Assembly (NCBI GenBank): GCA_914767885.1
Contig: CAJZBQ010000017.1
Location: 186,001 to 250,000 of the forward strand
Length of the DNA stretch: 64,000 nt
Source: Blepharisma stoltei
Taxonomy: Eukaryota > Ciliophora > Heterotrichea > Heterotrichida > Blepharismidae
Direction: 5' to 3'
The position numbers and the translations under genes are program-made. Of the stretch, positions 18,401 through 28,783 are shown in pieces; position 1 is the first letter of the stretch, and each line of letters begins with the position of its first letter. The notes below the pieces were generated by a model. The model was not told the DNA's origin. It searched no databases and saw nothing but the letters and a program-made list of their open reading frames with translations.

Positions 18401-21026
18401 GCTTGCCAACTTTACATTCTTTTAAATGGTCTTCTTTAGGCAATTATGATGCTTCTTTTCTTACAGTTTCTCATAGTGACCCTTTATATTGCCAAGATTG
18501 TATTTATGCAATTGGAATTTTTTCTCAAGGCGCTTCTTGCTCATTTTATATAAATGCTAAAAATCAATATATTGCAAGCACTCAAATAGAGCTTTATAGG
18601 AAAATTTTTAAAAGGAAAAATGGTTTAAAAAAATAGTTATTTTTAAGCAATATAAAAATGATTGTTTTTTTATGGAGATATTTTTCTCTAACTCCCCCCC
18701 CCCCTCCGTGAGCGAACAAAACCATTAGAAAAATCGCCATTTTTTGACCCAAAAACCCACCCTCCGTGAGTGAACAAAAATTTTTTTAATAGAAAAAATT
18801 TTAATGGAAAAAAATTTTGATATATAAGTGATAATTAGTATAATGAAATCTAGAGCTAATTCTGTTTAATTTTAAACAAATTGCGTTTTAAAAACATAAA
18901 TTTTGCAAATTAAATTAATATTTGCTTCCCAATTTTTGCAAATTAGGATTTTTTTAAATTTCGAAAAAAATATTTTTTATAAAATTTATATATAAATTTT
19001 TTTTTAAAAAAAAAAATTAACCCCCCTCCGTGAGCGAACAAAATTTTTTTGTTCGCTCACGGAGGGGGGGGGGAGTAAGACTCTAAAAGGGGATATACAC
19101 TATATTATAATGAAATCGTTGAAAATGGAGTAATATCCAAATGATATCTAGAGAGAAATCAGTGGGAATATTACATGTTTATCGTCGAAGAAAAAAGTGA
19201 TCTAGAATTCCAAGCAAGCACTGAATATGGCAAAATCATGATATTAGTAGGAAAGAAATTGCCAATAACTTTAAATAACTATCAATGGAAAAGTACAGCA
19301 AAAGAAAATACTGAAATTGTGAGGATATATCCCTTGAATTATTTTAGAATATTATTGACCATAGTTTTAATTTTTAAAATTAATGTATGCTTGCCAGCTT
19401 TTTTGAAAAGTAAAAACATAAATGAAAAATCTCCATTTTATTGGTTAATATGCTCAATTAAACTTAGATTGTATAAGGCAGATGCTCTACGCCATATTTT
19501 TCTGGTCGGTATTCTGCTGGGGTATAGCAATCTATTATTGTGCATAAATTATACCAAAAAATGACAAGGAAAATAGTGATGGGACTTTTTATATAGGAAT
19601 TTTGGCGAGTGAAGTATCGAAATTTTCTTTTGTAGCTTTTGCGAAAAATTCAGTAATTTATCTGACTGGGCAATATATTCAGACTTTTTCTCTAGAAGAA
19701 AATGAATTAAAATTCTCCTTTGGGGTTGACCTTTTGGATTTATTCTATTTATAATAAATAATCTCATAATTTATGGGAAAATATGTAATCATGCTATAAA
19801 ATAATCTTATTAAATTATAGAAAAATGCATAAATATATATCCATTATTTTGTTCTTTAACTACATTTTCTGATGATTTCAAGCCTGCTGTTTACATAAAT
19901 TTCGAGGAGCAAAACAAAGTTATTGACTTTCCTACACAAAATCGTGCAGAAATTTCTTATGATTCTGATAGCAACTATGACTTGATTTATAACTCATTGG
20001 ACTTTTTCTTACCTCAAGATAAGGCAGGGAGATATTTATTTCTTATAAGTTCAGGCTCTCATTACCAGCCGAAGCCTTATTTTTCGTTTTTCTGCACTTC
20101 TCCTTATGATATACTTGAGCTGTCCCAAAATTCCCAGCACATCCATCGCACAGAGTCAGATTTTTCGCCAGCGAATTTTTATATCCACATTCCAAATTTA
20201 TATAAAAATGCCTTAATTTTCCCATTAATTAAAAATTTTAAATTTACCTAGCTAACTATAGCCAACACCTATATCTATTTTAAACATTTATATAATCCCA
20301 TGCTTAGGGGACGCCAAGCTCCAAGTGTCAGAAATTTACAATAATTTTGAATCGTCCCTCCCTGACCTAGAAGTCATCAATTTTACTAGCGGGATGATTC
20401 TTGGTACCATTCGGTCAGCTAAAGGAGGCTATTTCTTGCGTATTTCTTCTATGAGTAACGGAGAATCAAGCCATGGCAACTCTTTCCAAATTATCACAGA
20501 AACATTAAGACCTAACGAGAAATCTCCTAAAAGATTGAAACCAGGGAAAATTTATTATGAAAAAGAAGACAAAAAGTCTTACAGGATTTTGTTTGAAGAG
20601 GTAAAATATGATGATGGGTCGACTCCAGACGTCGGAGTTGAGTATTATTTATATCAGTCTTCCAGCAGTTTTGCACATATGGAGTCTGTGTGTGGGATGA
20701 GGATGGCAAAAAAGGCGACCATAGCTCAAGAAGTCCTTTTAAAAGACAAAACGCAAGCGATAATCCAGACATCAGAAGAAGCCATTATTAACGTGGTTGC
20801 TGTGGATACAAGATACCCAGAGTCATATTTATCATATATTCCTTACATTCCTATCATCTTACCCAAAACCCAAACAAACTACAACACATCTAACGGCAGT
20901 TGATGGTTTTTATTTGTTTTTATTGCGATCGTAATATTTGGGATTCTTTCCTCAATATTTTATTATCACAAGAAGAGACAAGCAAGGCCTGACAACTTTA
21001 TGGAGCTTAGAGAAGTTAATAGATAA
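15465..21026 (+). CDS. Secreted/type I membrane protein with PPC-like repeats, 8 IESs
   Basis: Predicted about 1,005 residues after removal of eight IESs. It begins with a signal peptide (MFISILLAAYGVLCNS). The ectodomain has repeated beta-rich units resembling bacterial pre-peptidase C-terminal domains: each has a start like YYSTIEKTKPLYVSLLSLQ, a DLYL/DAKLQV strand, and an end like IYIAVYGHQSSKYSI, FYIGILASEVSKFSF or GVRCEASCEYSV. Several Cys pairs are present. Near the C-terminus a 20-residue hydrophobic helix (WWFLFVFIAIVIFGILSSIF) precedes a basic tail KKRQARP. It is likely a cell-surface protein; ligand unknown. The domain name is by sequence pattern only. The stop is 4 bp from the VPS9-protein stop on the other strand. 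Confidence 0.75.
15549..15720. other. IES, 172 bp, after signal peptide of PPC-repeat gene
   Basis: TA at 15549 and 15721. Removal joins SPNQ to YLELVEETIRYDEVF in frame; the unremoved sequence stops at TAA directly after NQ. Confidence 0.8.
15947..16478. mobile_element. IES, 532 bp, carrying family E element
   Basis: TA at 15947 and 16479. Removal gives GSDSIVLGWENLKTK in frame. The inner 15975-16470 is GC-rich and aligns with the element at 33985-34467: AAAGTCTTCNAGATTTGATNCCTCC at the left, ATGGAGGTAAA, CCAAAAACCATCC, ACCAGCTG, and a right end CACCGTATTAATT. It contains no convincing ORF. Confidence 0.8.
17149..17325. other. IES, about 177 bp, in PPC-repeat gene
   Basis: TA at 17149 and 17326 give QWYIKWCTLYLNSR in frame. 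The pair 17147/17345 (198 bp, QWYLNSRD) fits equally. Confidence 0.65.
17449..18179. mobile_element. IES-like insertion, about 725-731 bp, in PPC-repeat gene
   Basis: A 12-bp direct repeat GGAGTCCGCTGT lies at 17438 and 18163. Removal of one repeat plus the interior (725 bp) gives YIGVRCEASCEYSVFA, the same length as the other repeat ends of this protein. The TA pair 17449/18180 (TAGC at both, 731 bp) is also in frame but two residues shorter. The inside holds a GC-richer block at 17585-17785 starting TTTAAAATGGCAG, like the head of the retroelement families. Confidence 0.65.
18597..19083. mobile_element. IES, 487 bp, with a complete family A element inside
   Basis: TA at 18597 and 19084. 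Removal gives STQIELYKRGYTLYYNE in frame. The element itself runs from TA 18689 (TAACTCCCCCC, CCTCCGTGAGCGAACAAAA) to TA 19076 (hairpin, then GGGAGTAA), 387 bp. Removing only the element would leave an in-frame TAA, so the larger segment is the likely unit. Confidence 0.75.
19326..19551. other. IES, 226 bp, family I (copy 1)
   Basis: TA at 19326 and 19552. Removal gives EIVRIPKNDKENSDGTFY in frame. It is similar over its length to the IES 37458-37695 in VPS13, including GTATAAGGCAGATGCTCTAC, GGTATTCTGCTGGGG, TTGAAAAG and the left end TATATCCCTTGAAT. Confidence 0.85.
19741..19856. other. IES, about 116 bp, in PPC-repeat gene
   Basis: TA at 19741 and 19857 give FGVDLLDLTTFSDDFK in frame; TA at 19845 on the right is an alternative (104 bp). 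The raw sequence stops at TAA 19752. Confidence 0.65.
20199..20304. other. IES, 106 bp, in PPC-repeat gene
   Basis: TA at 20199 and 20305. Removal gives YIHIPNLGDAKLQVSEIY in frame. Confidence 0.8.
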
Positions 21027-21030
21027 TTAT

Positions 21031-22368
21031 TTATTCAAATTCATTAGCTATGTATCTTATGGCTACTTCTAAATTTACGATAATTCTTTTTTCGTTTTCA
21101 AACTTCGTGCCTACATAGTCACTAATTAAAGCCAGCTCAGCACTGATAAACTGTGTTTGGCTCTTTATAGCTATGTACATTAGCACAGGCAGCTCATCGT
21201 CCATTGAGTTTAGCTCATCTTTTCCTTTGGAATAGTCTAGTACACAGGTTTTCATTGCTGCGACCATACTTAGCAAGCAGTTTAATTTTTCTACTGGGAT
21301 ACAGGTCTGCTCAAGCTTCCGTAAAGCTTCAATTGCTTCTGCATAAGGCTGAGTGACCCCTGTTAGCCTATATTTCTCATTAATTTGCAGTTTTTCTAAA
21401 ATTTCTTCATCGTTGAATTCTAAGATCTGAGTCCTTTTTTCTATAAATTTCTGCTCAATTAGGCTGGTTTTGGCTTTATAAATATCAAATAAATGAGGAA
21501 AAAGTTTCCCATACATGTATTTTTCGACAGCTGGGCGGCAGAAATGCATCATGGATTCTGCATTTGTCCGGCCAAAGTTATAGTGACTAAATAAAGCTTC
21601 TACTGAGTCTTCTACCATAAGTTTGATAGACTCTATTGGCTGAGGTAATAATCCGACTGATTCTTGTGGGTTTCTATATTGGCTTGTAAAAGAACTGATA
21701 AAATCAGAAATTGATTTTCCTAATGTATATGATTCAGAAGACAAAATTTTATGAAATTGGTAATAAGATGAGCTCTCGTGCTTACAAGTCATTATGCTTT
21801 CTTCTTCAGCCTCTTTTGAGATATTCATATAAATTTCTCTTTCTTCTGGCGGCTGCTCTAACGCTGCTTCTATTTTTACTTTGAAATCTTCAACTACTGG
21901 ACAAATTGTTTGCGGGAACCCATAGATGCCTTTTAGCATAACTGTTCGTGTGCATTTCCGCTCATTGATAGAAATAGAGAGCCTTACGGCGGACATGATC
22001 CCTTTTTGCCGCTCTTCAGCTGGCAAACAGCAGAGGATGATATCTTTGAAGCCATATCCTTCTTTGTGAACTGCTGTAGCTATATTGGTAGTTTTTTCAA
22101 TTACTTGGAAGCGCTTTCTGGTCACAACTTTGGTAAAAATATCAAGGACTGTGCTGCAGCTCACTGAAAAGGGGATATCAATTTTATATGAAGGCATATA
22201 GGGATCTGCACTATCAAGTCCATATTCAGTGCCTAGGATAAAGGAATTTCTATTTGTGAGCTCAAGAGAGAGATCAACTGATTTTATTACTTTGGTTTCT
22301 TCTGACTGCAAATTGGGCTGGGCGTTTGGGTCACTTTCAGCTTCATTGTTAAGTTGATTGAATTTCAT
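21031..22368 (-). CDS. VPS9-domain protein (putative Rab5-family GEF)
   Basis: 445 residues, uninterrupted. The C-terminal half is a VPS9 domain: PAVEKYMYGKLFPHLFDIYK, then EQTCIPVEKLNCLLSMVAAM and the hallmark DDELPVLMYIAIKSQTQFIS, ending LEVAIRYIANEFE. VPS9 domains exchange GDP for GTP on Rab5-type GTPases at early endosomes; the conserved Asp (DDELPVL) used for catalysis is present. The N-terminal half (about 200 residues) is of unknown type and contains a Cys- and Lys-rich stretch. No IES. Confidence 0.88.
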   Translation of the reverse strand: MKFNQLNNEAESDPNAQPNLQSEETKVIKSVDLSLELTNRNSFILGTEYGLDSADPYMPSYKIDIPFSVSCSTVLDIFTKVVTRKRFQVIEKTTNIATAVHKEGYGFKDIILCCLPAEERQKGIMSAVRLSISINERKCTRTVMLKGIYGFPQTICPVVEDFKVKIEAALEQPPEEREIYMNISKEAEEESIMTCKHESSSYYQFHKILSSESYTLGKSISDFISSFTSQYRNPQESVGLLPQPIESIKLMVEDSVEALFSHYNFGRTNAESMMHFCRPAVEKYMYGKLFPHLFDIYKAKTSLIEQKFIEKRTQILEFNDEEILEKLQINEKYRLTGVTQPYAEAIEALRKLEQTCIPVEKLNCLLSMVAAMKTCVLDYSKGKDELNSMDDELPVLMYIAIKSQTQFISAELALISDYVGTKFENEKRIIVNLEVAIRYIANEFE

Positions 22369-23235
22369 TTGTGTAATAATTTAAAAAGAGAAAGATATTA
22401 GAGAGATAAAAGAAGTAGTTGAAAAATCAAAATTTTTGGATTAAAAGATAATATAAATAAATTTTGTTATAATCTAAGATTATCAAAATTATATATCTGA
22501 TAAAATAATTAATAATAAAAGCATTTCTTTAACTTTAAGCAGGCAGCTTAAATTTCGAAATCTTATCTTAAAAATTAGGCACTTCTAGTTAGGATTTTTA
22601 CTTCAAAGACGAGAAAGCTAGGCAGATGTATACATATTATTAATATTTTGCCATATTCGGAATAAGTTACTTATATCATCTATACGAATAAATAATTAAA
22701 TAGTAAATATTAGAACTCACATCCTAAGAACAGAGTTCAAGGATCAAAAAACTGCTAAGTCTGCTCAGAACTCAATGTTTAATCAGAAAATTCAAGCTTT
22801 TACAATCAGAGTCTGCACCGGAAGGATTGCGGAATATTTTGGATTCAGTAAATATAGATAAATTGCATTTAATTATATGCTTCAACCTCTCCGAGAGCAA
22901 GGAATCTTAATTTTTATGAGCATCTAATAAATTTTTTGATTTAAATTTTTATTCTATATTTTGACAGTAATTCCATTAAATTTCAGAATTTGGGATTTTA
23001 AAACATTAATTTAGCGAAAAATTAATCATCACAAAAATATAAAAATCTTATTCGTCTGCTTAACTCCTGCTCTATAAGCGGCAAAACTTTTGTGCATATT
23101 TAATTTTCAAAATTCATAAAAAATGGGAAAGTAAATTAATTTATGAATTATGTTTTAGATTTAAGTCATTTTAATTTCAAATCGGTCCATCATAATTATT
23201 ATTGTTTATACATCAAAATATTTTACAAGAAAATT
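22369..23235. other. Intergenic, A+T-rich
   Basis: Upstream of the VPS9 gene. Scattered A+T-rich DNA with no ORF above background and no repeat family recognised. Confidence 0.4.
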
Positions 23236-23414
23236 TTACATTGTTCCAACGCTGATTTTCAGCATTTCCTCTTTAGCTCTCATAATTCCATAAATAAAAT
23301 TCTTTATCAAATTGCCAATTTCCTCTTCCTTTTCACCTTGATTTTTCATCCAATTCACATATTTCTGAGTGCAATTTCATGCATAATAAATCTTTGCCTA
23401 ATAATTTCCTTCAT
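23236..23414 (-). CDS. Doubtful small reading frame
   Basis: On the minus strand, MKEIIRQRFIMHEIALRNM is followed, one base out of phase, by MKNQGEKEEEIGNLIKNFIY and GIMRAKEEMLKISVGTM then TAA. The amino-acid make-up looks protein-like, but a frame change is needed and no intron of 15 nt fits. No family is recognised. Confidence 0.2.
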
Positions 23415-24069
23415 TTTATCCAAATTTCAAAAATAAACAAAAGGGATTTTATATAAAATTAAATTTTTGATAGCTTGCAAAGGGTGACCTTTATCAAAAG
23501 CCATTTGGGCTTTCAATGATTTTACTTATTTGTCGAAGGGAAGTTAATATTTATAGAAAATGGAAGCAATTGTTACTTACATTGAGCGAGAATAGAAAAG
23601 ACGCAGGAAAGCAGGACGTATTTATCTGAAGTGGGCAGCAAAGATAATATACAAGAATTCTTCAATTAAAATAAGCAAATTGCGATGAAAATTCAACCCA
23701 ATCATGAGCATTTTTCAAACCTCAAAAAAAATAAAAATTGTAAGACATTAGAAAATAAATGTTTCATATCTATACATCCAAGGAGACAAAAGATGATAAG
23801 GTAAATTTTACTAGAAAAAGATGCAAAAAAAGCTCTTCGCTTGTAAATGCACAATTTATATAGGGCATTTTCTTATTGCTTTGACTTTGAAGATGCTGCT
23901 ATAATTGGTGAGTTCTTCGATAGTGCCTTATAAGGATTCGGATTCGATAAAGACTCTATGATAATTAAAATTAAATTGAAATTTAATGTTTATAATCTGA
24001 CTAATTTAATTTTTAGAAAATATGGAAATAGTATCTCCATTTTCCTTTCTACAAATTAATTATAAGCAA
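23415..24069. other. Intergenic, A+T-rich
   Basis: Low-complexity A+T-rich DNA. Nothing is recognised. Confidence 0.35.
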
Positions 24070-24537
24070 ATGACTGGATTAGCAAGACTTATGAGCGATC
24101 TTTATGATTTATAATCTCATCCCGAACTTAGGGTAACTGTTAATATATCTGGAAATAACTATTACAAATGGGAAGGAACTCTCTATGGCCCACCTGGGTC
24201 TCCTTTTGAAGGCGGCTATTTTAGATTTGAAATTAATTTTCCAGCAAATTACCCAAGCAGTGCTCCTTCATTTTGTTTCAAAACTCCTATATACCATCCA
24301 AATATTGGAAGTGCTGGAAATGTATGTCATCCAGTTTTTGGTTCTCAATGAAATCCATGCATAACTCCAAAAATTTTTATTAGTTATGTTATTGTGCTGT
24401 TAAATGAGCCAAATGCTTATGGTGGCAATGGAAATGAAGCTACTATTGTCTGCAAGCAAAGTATAAGCCTCTGGCGCCAAAAAGCAAGAGAAAAGACCCG
24501 TCAAAATGTAAATATAGGTCCATGCGCAACTCAATAA
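24070..24537 (+). pseudogene. Ubiquitin-conjugating enzyme (E2) domain with one in-frame TAA
   Basis: Single UBC fold: start MTGLARLMSDLYDL, then TAA, then SHPELRVTVNISGNNYYKW, LYGPPGSPFEGGYFRFEI, FPANYPSSAPSF, IYHPNIGSAGNVCHPVF (catalytic Cys in place, HPN motif kept), QWNPC with UGA as W, and VLLNEPNAYGG. E2 enzymes carry ubiquitin or a relative on the Cys. The TAA at about 24109-24111 is not removed by a 15-nt intron or a TA-bounded segment that I can find. Either the gene is dead, or the start lies after the stop, or an unusual excision is involved. Confidence 0.6.
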
Positions 24538-24870
24538 AATGGTTGGCCTAAGGGTGATATTCTTTTAATCTTAATTAAAACCTAAAAGAGAAAACTAGTG
24601 CTTATAATGCAATATTATTTGATAACCTTTAAAAAATTACTCTTACTATGCATTATTATAATATAATTATGTTTAGCAGGAAAAATTATCGAGAAAGAGT
24701 CTATATTTTTATTGAATTATAAAATATTAAATTAATTTTTTACATATAATCGGCATTTTAGCAAAAAATCATTTATAAGCAAATTAAAAATTTCCTTAAT
24801 TTTTTGTATTTTCTATACCCGATTTACCATTTTTTAATTTAAATGTTCCATTCATGACATACTAATTAAA
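24538..24870. other. Intergenic, A+T-rich
   Basis: 333 bp upstream of the kinesin ATG. Nothing specific is seen. Confidence 0.35.
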
Positions 24871-27522
24871 ATGTCTATGCGAAGACAAGGATCTTCTAGA
24901 CCTGCAGACCCAAACAGTCAAGGAAACGTTATCGTTGCATGCCGTTTTCGACCCCTCAACGAAAAAGAAAAAGAATTTAGTATGGACTCTGTTGCAGAAT
25001 TTCTCCCAGATGGCAAAACAGTCGTTATCAACCAGAAATACGAGAACTTCGGGACCTTGAAATTTTCATTTGACTATGTATTTCCTCCAGACACCGAACA
25101 GTCTACAGTCTACGACTGTTCAGGTATAAAAATCGTAGAATCAGTTATGCAAGGCTTCAATGGGACCATCTTTGCATATGGGCAAACTTCTTCAGGCAAA
25201 ACTTATACTATGAACGGCCCAGATGTTGATAATATTCAACTGATGGGGATCATCCCACGTATGATTTATACGGTTTTCAATAAGATTGAAAATAGTGAAG
25301 AACATATTGAGTTTTCAGTAAAGGTAGGATATTGCGAAATTTATTTATTCCCTCCTCCTGAGTTTATGAGAAATTAGCTCCTTCAGTGAGCGAGAAAAGA
25401 ATATTATTATAAAAATATTTTGTTTATAAATAATAATTACTATAATGAAACCTTCAATTATTCTATTAAATTTTAAACAACTTTATTTTTATAAGTAAAA
25501 ATATAATTTAAGCTTGAATTTTGAAAAAAAAAATCAATACAAAATTATAAAAATTAAAAAACAAATTCCCAGTGAGCCAAAAATTTTACTCCCTCATGCA
25601 GGCGGGGAGTTAGAAAGAATAAAAGACTTATTAGACCCTTCTAAAGATAACTTGAAAATCCATGAAGATAAAGCAAGAGGAGTTTACATCTCAGGACTCA
25701 GTACTCATTATGTGTCAAATAACGTGGAAGTTTTAGATCTAATGAAAATTGGGCTCAAAAATAGAGAAGTTGGCCATACCAATATGAATTCCGAGTCAAG
25801 TAGGTCGCACTCGATATTTATTATGACGATACAGCAGACGAATACGCTAGACTTGTCAAGTAAAACTGGGAAAATGTATATTGTTGATTTGGCTGGGAGT
25901 GAAAAAGTGTCAAAAACTGGGGCAGAAGGAAAAAGACTTAGTGAAGCTAAAAATATCAATAAGTCGCTGACTACATTAGGAATGGTTATTACCTCATTAA
26001 TTGAAGGAAACTCTCATATTCCTTATAGAGATTCGAAGTTAACAAGAGTTCTGCAAGATTCTTTAACCCTCTCCCATTTAATTATGAATGAAACCGCGAT
26101 TTTTCCGAATTTTTTCTCACATTTAATAATGAACAAATTTAGCATTCAAATTTAAAATTGATTTTAATTGCAATTACAAATGGCTTATAATATATTCAAA
26201 CACTTCTAAATAATATATCATTTTGTTTTCCCATTCTTTTAAAATCCCAATAAGTCCGGAATATTTTTTCAAATATGTTTTGGGGAAAATAAATTATTTA
26301 AACTTTGGCAATCCATGTCTCGGCGTTATACTTGTTAACAATTTTCAACGCTTTTGATAAAATATTTTATATTATACTTTAATTATTTTGCGATTTATCT
26401 ACTCATAATCCTTTAATTGATATAGCCTGAAGCATTAAAAAAAAAATAACAAAATTTTCATATAGTTTTTTACTTTTATAGAGAGCAAAAAATGTTTATT
26501 ATTAAATGGCTGTAGAGCTAGGAGGAAACTCAAAAACTTCCCTAATTATCACCTGCTCTCCATCCCCTTACAACGAATCTGAAACAGTCAGCACTCTCAG
26601 GTTCGGAATCATGGCAAAAAGTATCAAAAACAAGCCAAAAATTAACAGAGAATACACAGTGTCTGAGCTTAAGCTAATGCTCCAAAAAGCCCAGCAGGAA
26701 ATCGAAAAAAAAGACAAAAGAATTGAGCAGCTCGAAAAAATTATAAGCCAGCAAGGGATTTCTCTGCCAAGCGACACTCTTGATATCACCAAAACAACCA
26801 ATGAATCTGACTCAGAAGAAGACGAAATCAAAGACAAAGAAGACAGTAAAGGCGGAGAATATATGGAAGTCATTCATGAGCTTGAAGAAACCAGAACAAA
26901 ACTATCAAAAGAATTGGAAAATAATTTTAAACTAAAAAGCAGTGTAGATGAGCTTACCAAGGCTTATGAAATTTTTGTCGAAAACGTAGAGGAAATGTAT
27001 AGAGAAATCCATAAAGAAGCACATGTAAAAAATCCATCAGAAATATTGGAAAATCTGCAAGCCGCAAAAAGAACTTTGGAGCAGCAAGCAGCTATGAGAG
27101 AAAAAATGAAATTTGATTTAGAAATTAAGTTTGACTCGAATTGGCAGAAGTTAAATCAGATTGAAGGGTATGAAAATGAGCTTGAGACGTTTGGAGAGTG
27201 CAAGAGGCAGATTGATGTACTTGAAAGACAATACAGGAATTTCTTAGATAGATGCTCATTAATCAACGAAAACAAAAAAGATGAGAAAAACTTTAACCAA
27301 AACTTTATGTTTAAATGAAGAAGGAAATCAAGAAATAAAGAATATGAAAAAATAGTAGAGGATGAGGAAGAAAAAGTGACTGATGACTTAGAGCCAAGTA
27401 GTCCACCGCCAGAGATTTTTGAGCCGAAACAAAGTGGAGTTATTAAGAAAACTATTAAGGGTGGGACTGGCTTCTTTACAAGGATTCCACAGCTGAAGGA
27501 TTCATCTTTTTTCTCAACATAG
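24871..27522 (+). CDS. Kinesin with N-terminal motor (kinesin-1-like), 2 IESs
   Basis: About 643 residues after removal of two IESs. Plus-end-type microtubule motor with the head at the N-terminus: VIVACRFRPLN, P-loop GQTSSGKT, switch I NMNSESSRSHSIF, switch II DLAGSE, YRDSKLTRVLQDSLGGNSKT restored by the second excision, SPSPYNESETVSTLRFG, and the neck-linker region AKSIKNKPKIN. A long acidic coiled coil follows. The tail (RIPQLKDSSFFST) is short and basic/Ser-rich; UGA is W at about 27316. The motor resembles conventional kinesin heavy chain, but the short tail leaves the class open. Confidence 0.92.
25346..25610. mobile_element. IES, 265 bp, in kinesin; possibly decayed family A element
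   Basis: TA at 25346 and 25611. Removal gives GYCEIYLERIKDLLDPS in frame, the conserved kinesin block. The left end CCCTCCTCCTGAG..., the inner CTCCTTCAGTGAGCGAGAAAAG and the right end ACTCCCTCATGCAGGCGGGGAG recall a mutated family A copy, with a shortened interior. Confidence 0.85.
26064..26518. mobile_element. IES, 455 bp, in kinesin
   Basis: TA at 26064 and 26519. Removal gives VLQDSLGGNSKTSLI in frame, the most conserved kinesin segment. The ends share an imperfect inverted repeat: CTCTCCCATTTAATTATGAA at the left and the complement of TTATTATTAAATGGCTGTAG at the right. Confidence 0.88.
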
Positions 27523-27970
27523 ATTAGATTAAGTGAAATCGTTTAGAGTCTCTGGGCTGCATCGTTTCATATAGCAATCCACATAGGCGGATAAGACTAT
27601 AGCAAGTCAATCATAGGATTGCTTTAGGGTAGTCACAAGCAAGATGTCTGATAAGCTCTTTGATTCTCAGTAGACATAAAGCCCTGTTTGCCTATAGGAT
27701 TTTTCTGAGCTTCTCCATTTGTTACCAAACGCCACTCTAAGCCAAACCTGGCGAGCCAGCTAGATCACTCCATTTTAACATTTTTTAGCTGACCATGAGA
27801 CCTCTTTTCCTAGCTTTCCTTCTCTTTTTCCATTGCATTATTTAAAAGAAAATTTTAACATCTTGCGGCAATCTCGACAAGCTCACCAAGCAATTCTGGA
27901 GCTCTCTAGTCAGGCCATTAATCAGCTGGAATAGTGTTGGGTCTTTGGCTTAAACGTTTAACCCCTCTTA
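27523..27970. other. Intergenic, GC-richer
   Basis: Downstream of kinesin. 27540-27790 is GC-richer and may be another repeat (it ends CTCCATTTTAACATTTTTTAG, whose complement resembles the TTAAAATGG head). No ORF. Confidence 0.35.
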
Positions 27971-27984
27971 GATAGCTCCACACC

Positions 27985-28541
27985 TTATTAACTTATTAAC
28001 CATCACGTTTAACGTCTCCTACGGGGTTGCTCTTCCAGGACTACCACCACGCTCTCGTCGCTCGGGGCCCACTAGTTGCTGGGACAGCTAGCTTTGATCT
28101 CCAACGCGCGCCTCCTGCGCAATGTTCCGGCTTCGACGGCTCATGATTGAGCTACTTTCTCTGTAACGAGGGTTGTCTGCTGGGAAATTCCAAAAATGGA
28201 ATTTCTGGCCGACTCTCGGCAAAAGAGGAAAACTTGTAGCCCGGGGCGAAACTCCCGGTTTCTCGCTAGAGATTTGCCCGAATGGCCTAGGGATTACCTG
28301 TAGGCGCTGCTGGGCTTCTCCTTTCCAACTCCAAGCCTCCTCTTTCCCTCGAGGTAAAATCCTAACCCGAGAACGGACTGGGATCAGGCTCTGTACACTG
28401 CCAGAATTGCTTACCTGATATATTGCCGTCCATCTCTAGCTAGGCAAAACCTTGCCGGATATAATTAATAGGGCTCGAAACTGTCTGGCCGAGAGGCCAG
28501 ACCCAAGTTTGAGACGCCATATTTAATTATGGATAGCTCCA
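27985..28541 (-). mobile_element. Family D retroelement-like copy with 14-bp TSD
   Basis: 557 bp flanked by perfect GATAGCTCCACACC repeats (27971-27984 and 28542-28555). Same order of landmarks as the copy at 14010: TACGGGGTTGCTC, CGGCTCATGATTGAGCTACT, hairpin at TTCCAAAAATGGAATTT, TCCTTTCCAACTCC, GCTTACCTGATATATTGCCG, a GGCCGAGAGGCC hairpin, and the end CGCCATATTTAATTAT. Confidence 0.85.
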
Positions 28542-28555
28542 CACCAAAAAAATTT

Positions 28556-28783
28556 ACATTCAGATATACACAAACCACCCTCCATTGTGAGGACATGCTG
28601 CTAAACTATTTATATATTTTTTCAAACATACTTATGAATATTCATACCAAAAAATTTAATACAAATCGCTAATTGAGTGAAGTTGATTATCAATTATTTA
28701 TTATAAATAATTAAATTATAAGCTTATAATATCTTATTTCCTACATTTAATCAAAAAATATATTCGGGAAAATAATAATTGAT
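28556..28783. other. Upstream region of SKI2
   Basis: 228 bp, A+T-rich, between a family D copy and the SKI2 ATG. No motif is recognised. Confidence 0.35.

Noticed and set aside
23143-23436. 97-codon hydrophobic ORF
   Set aside because: Composition of random A+T-rich DNA; a weak minus-strand frame overlaps it.
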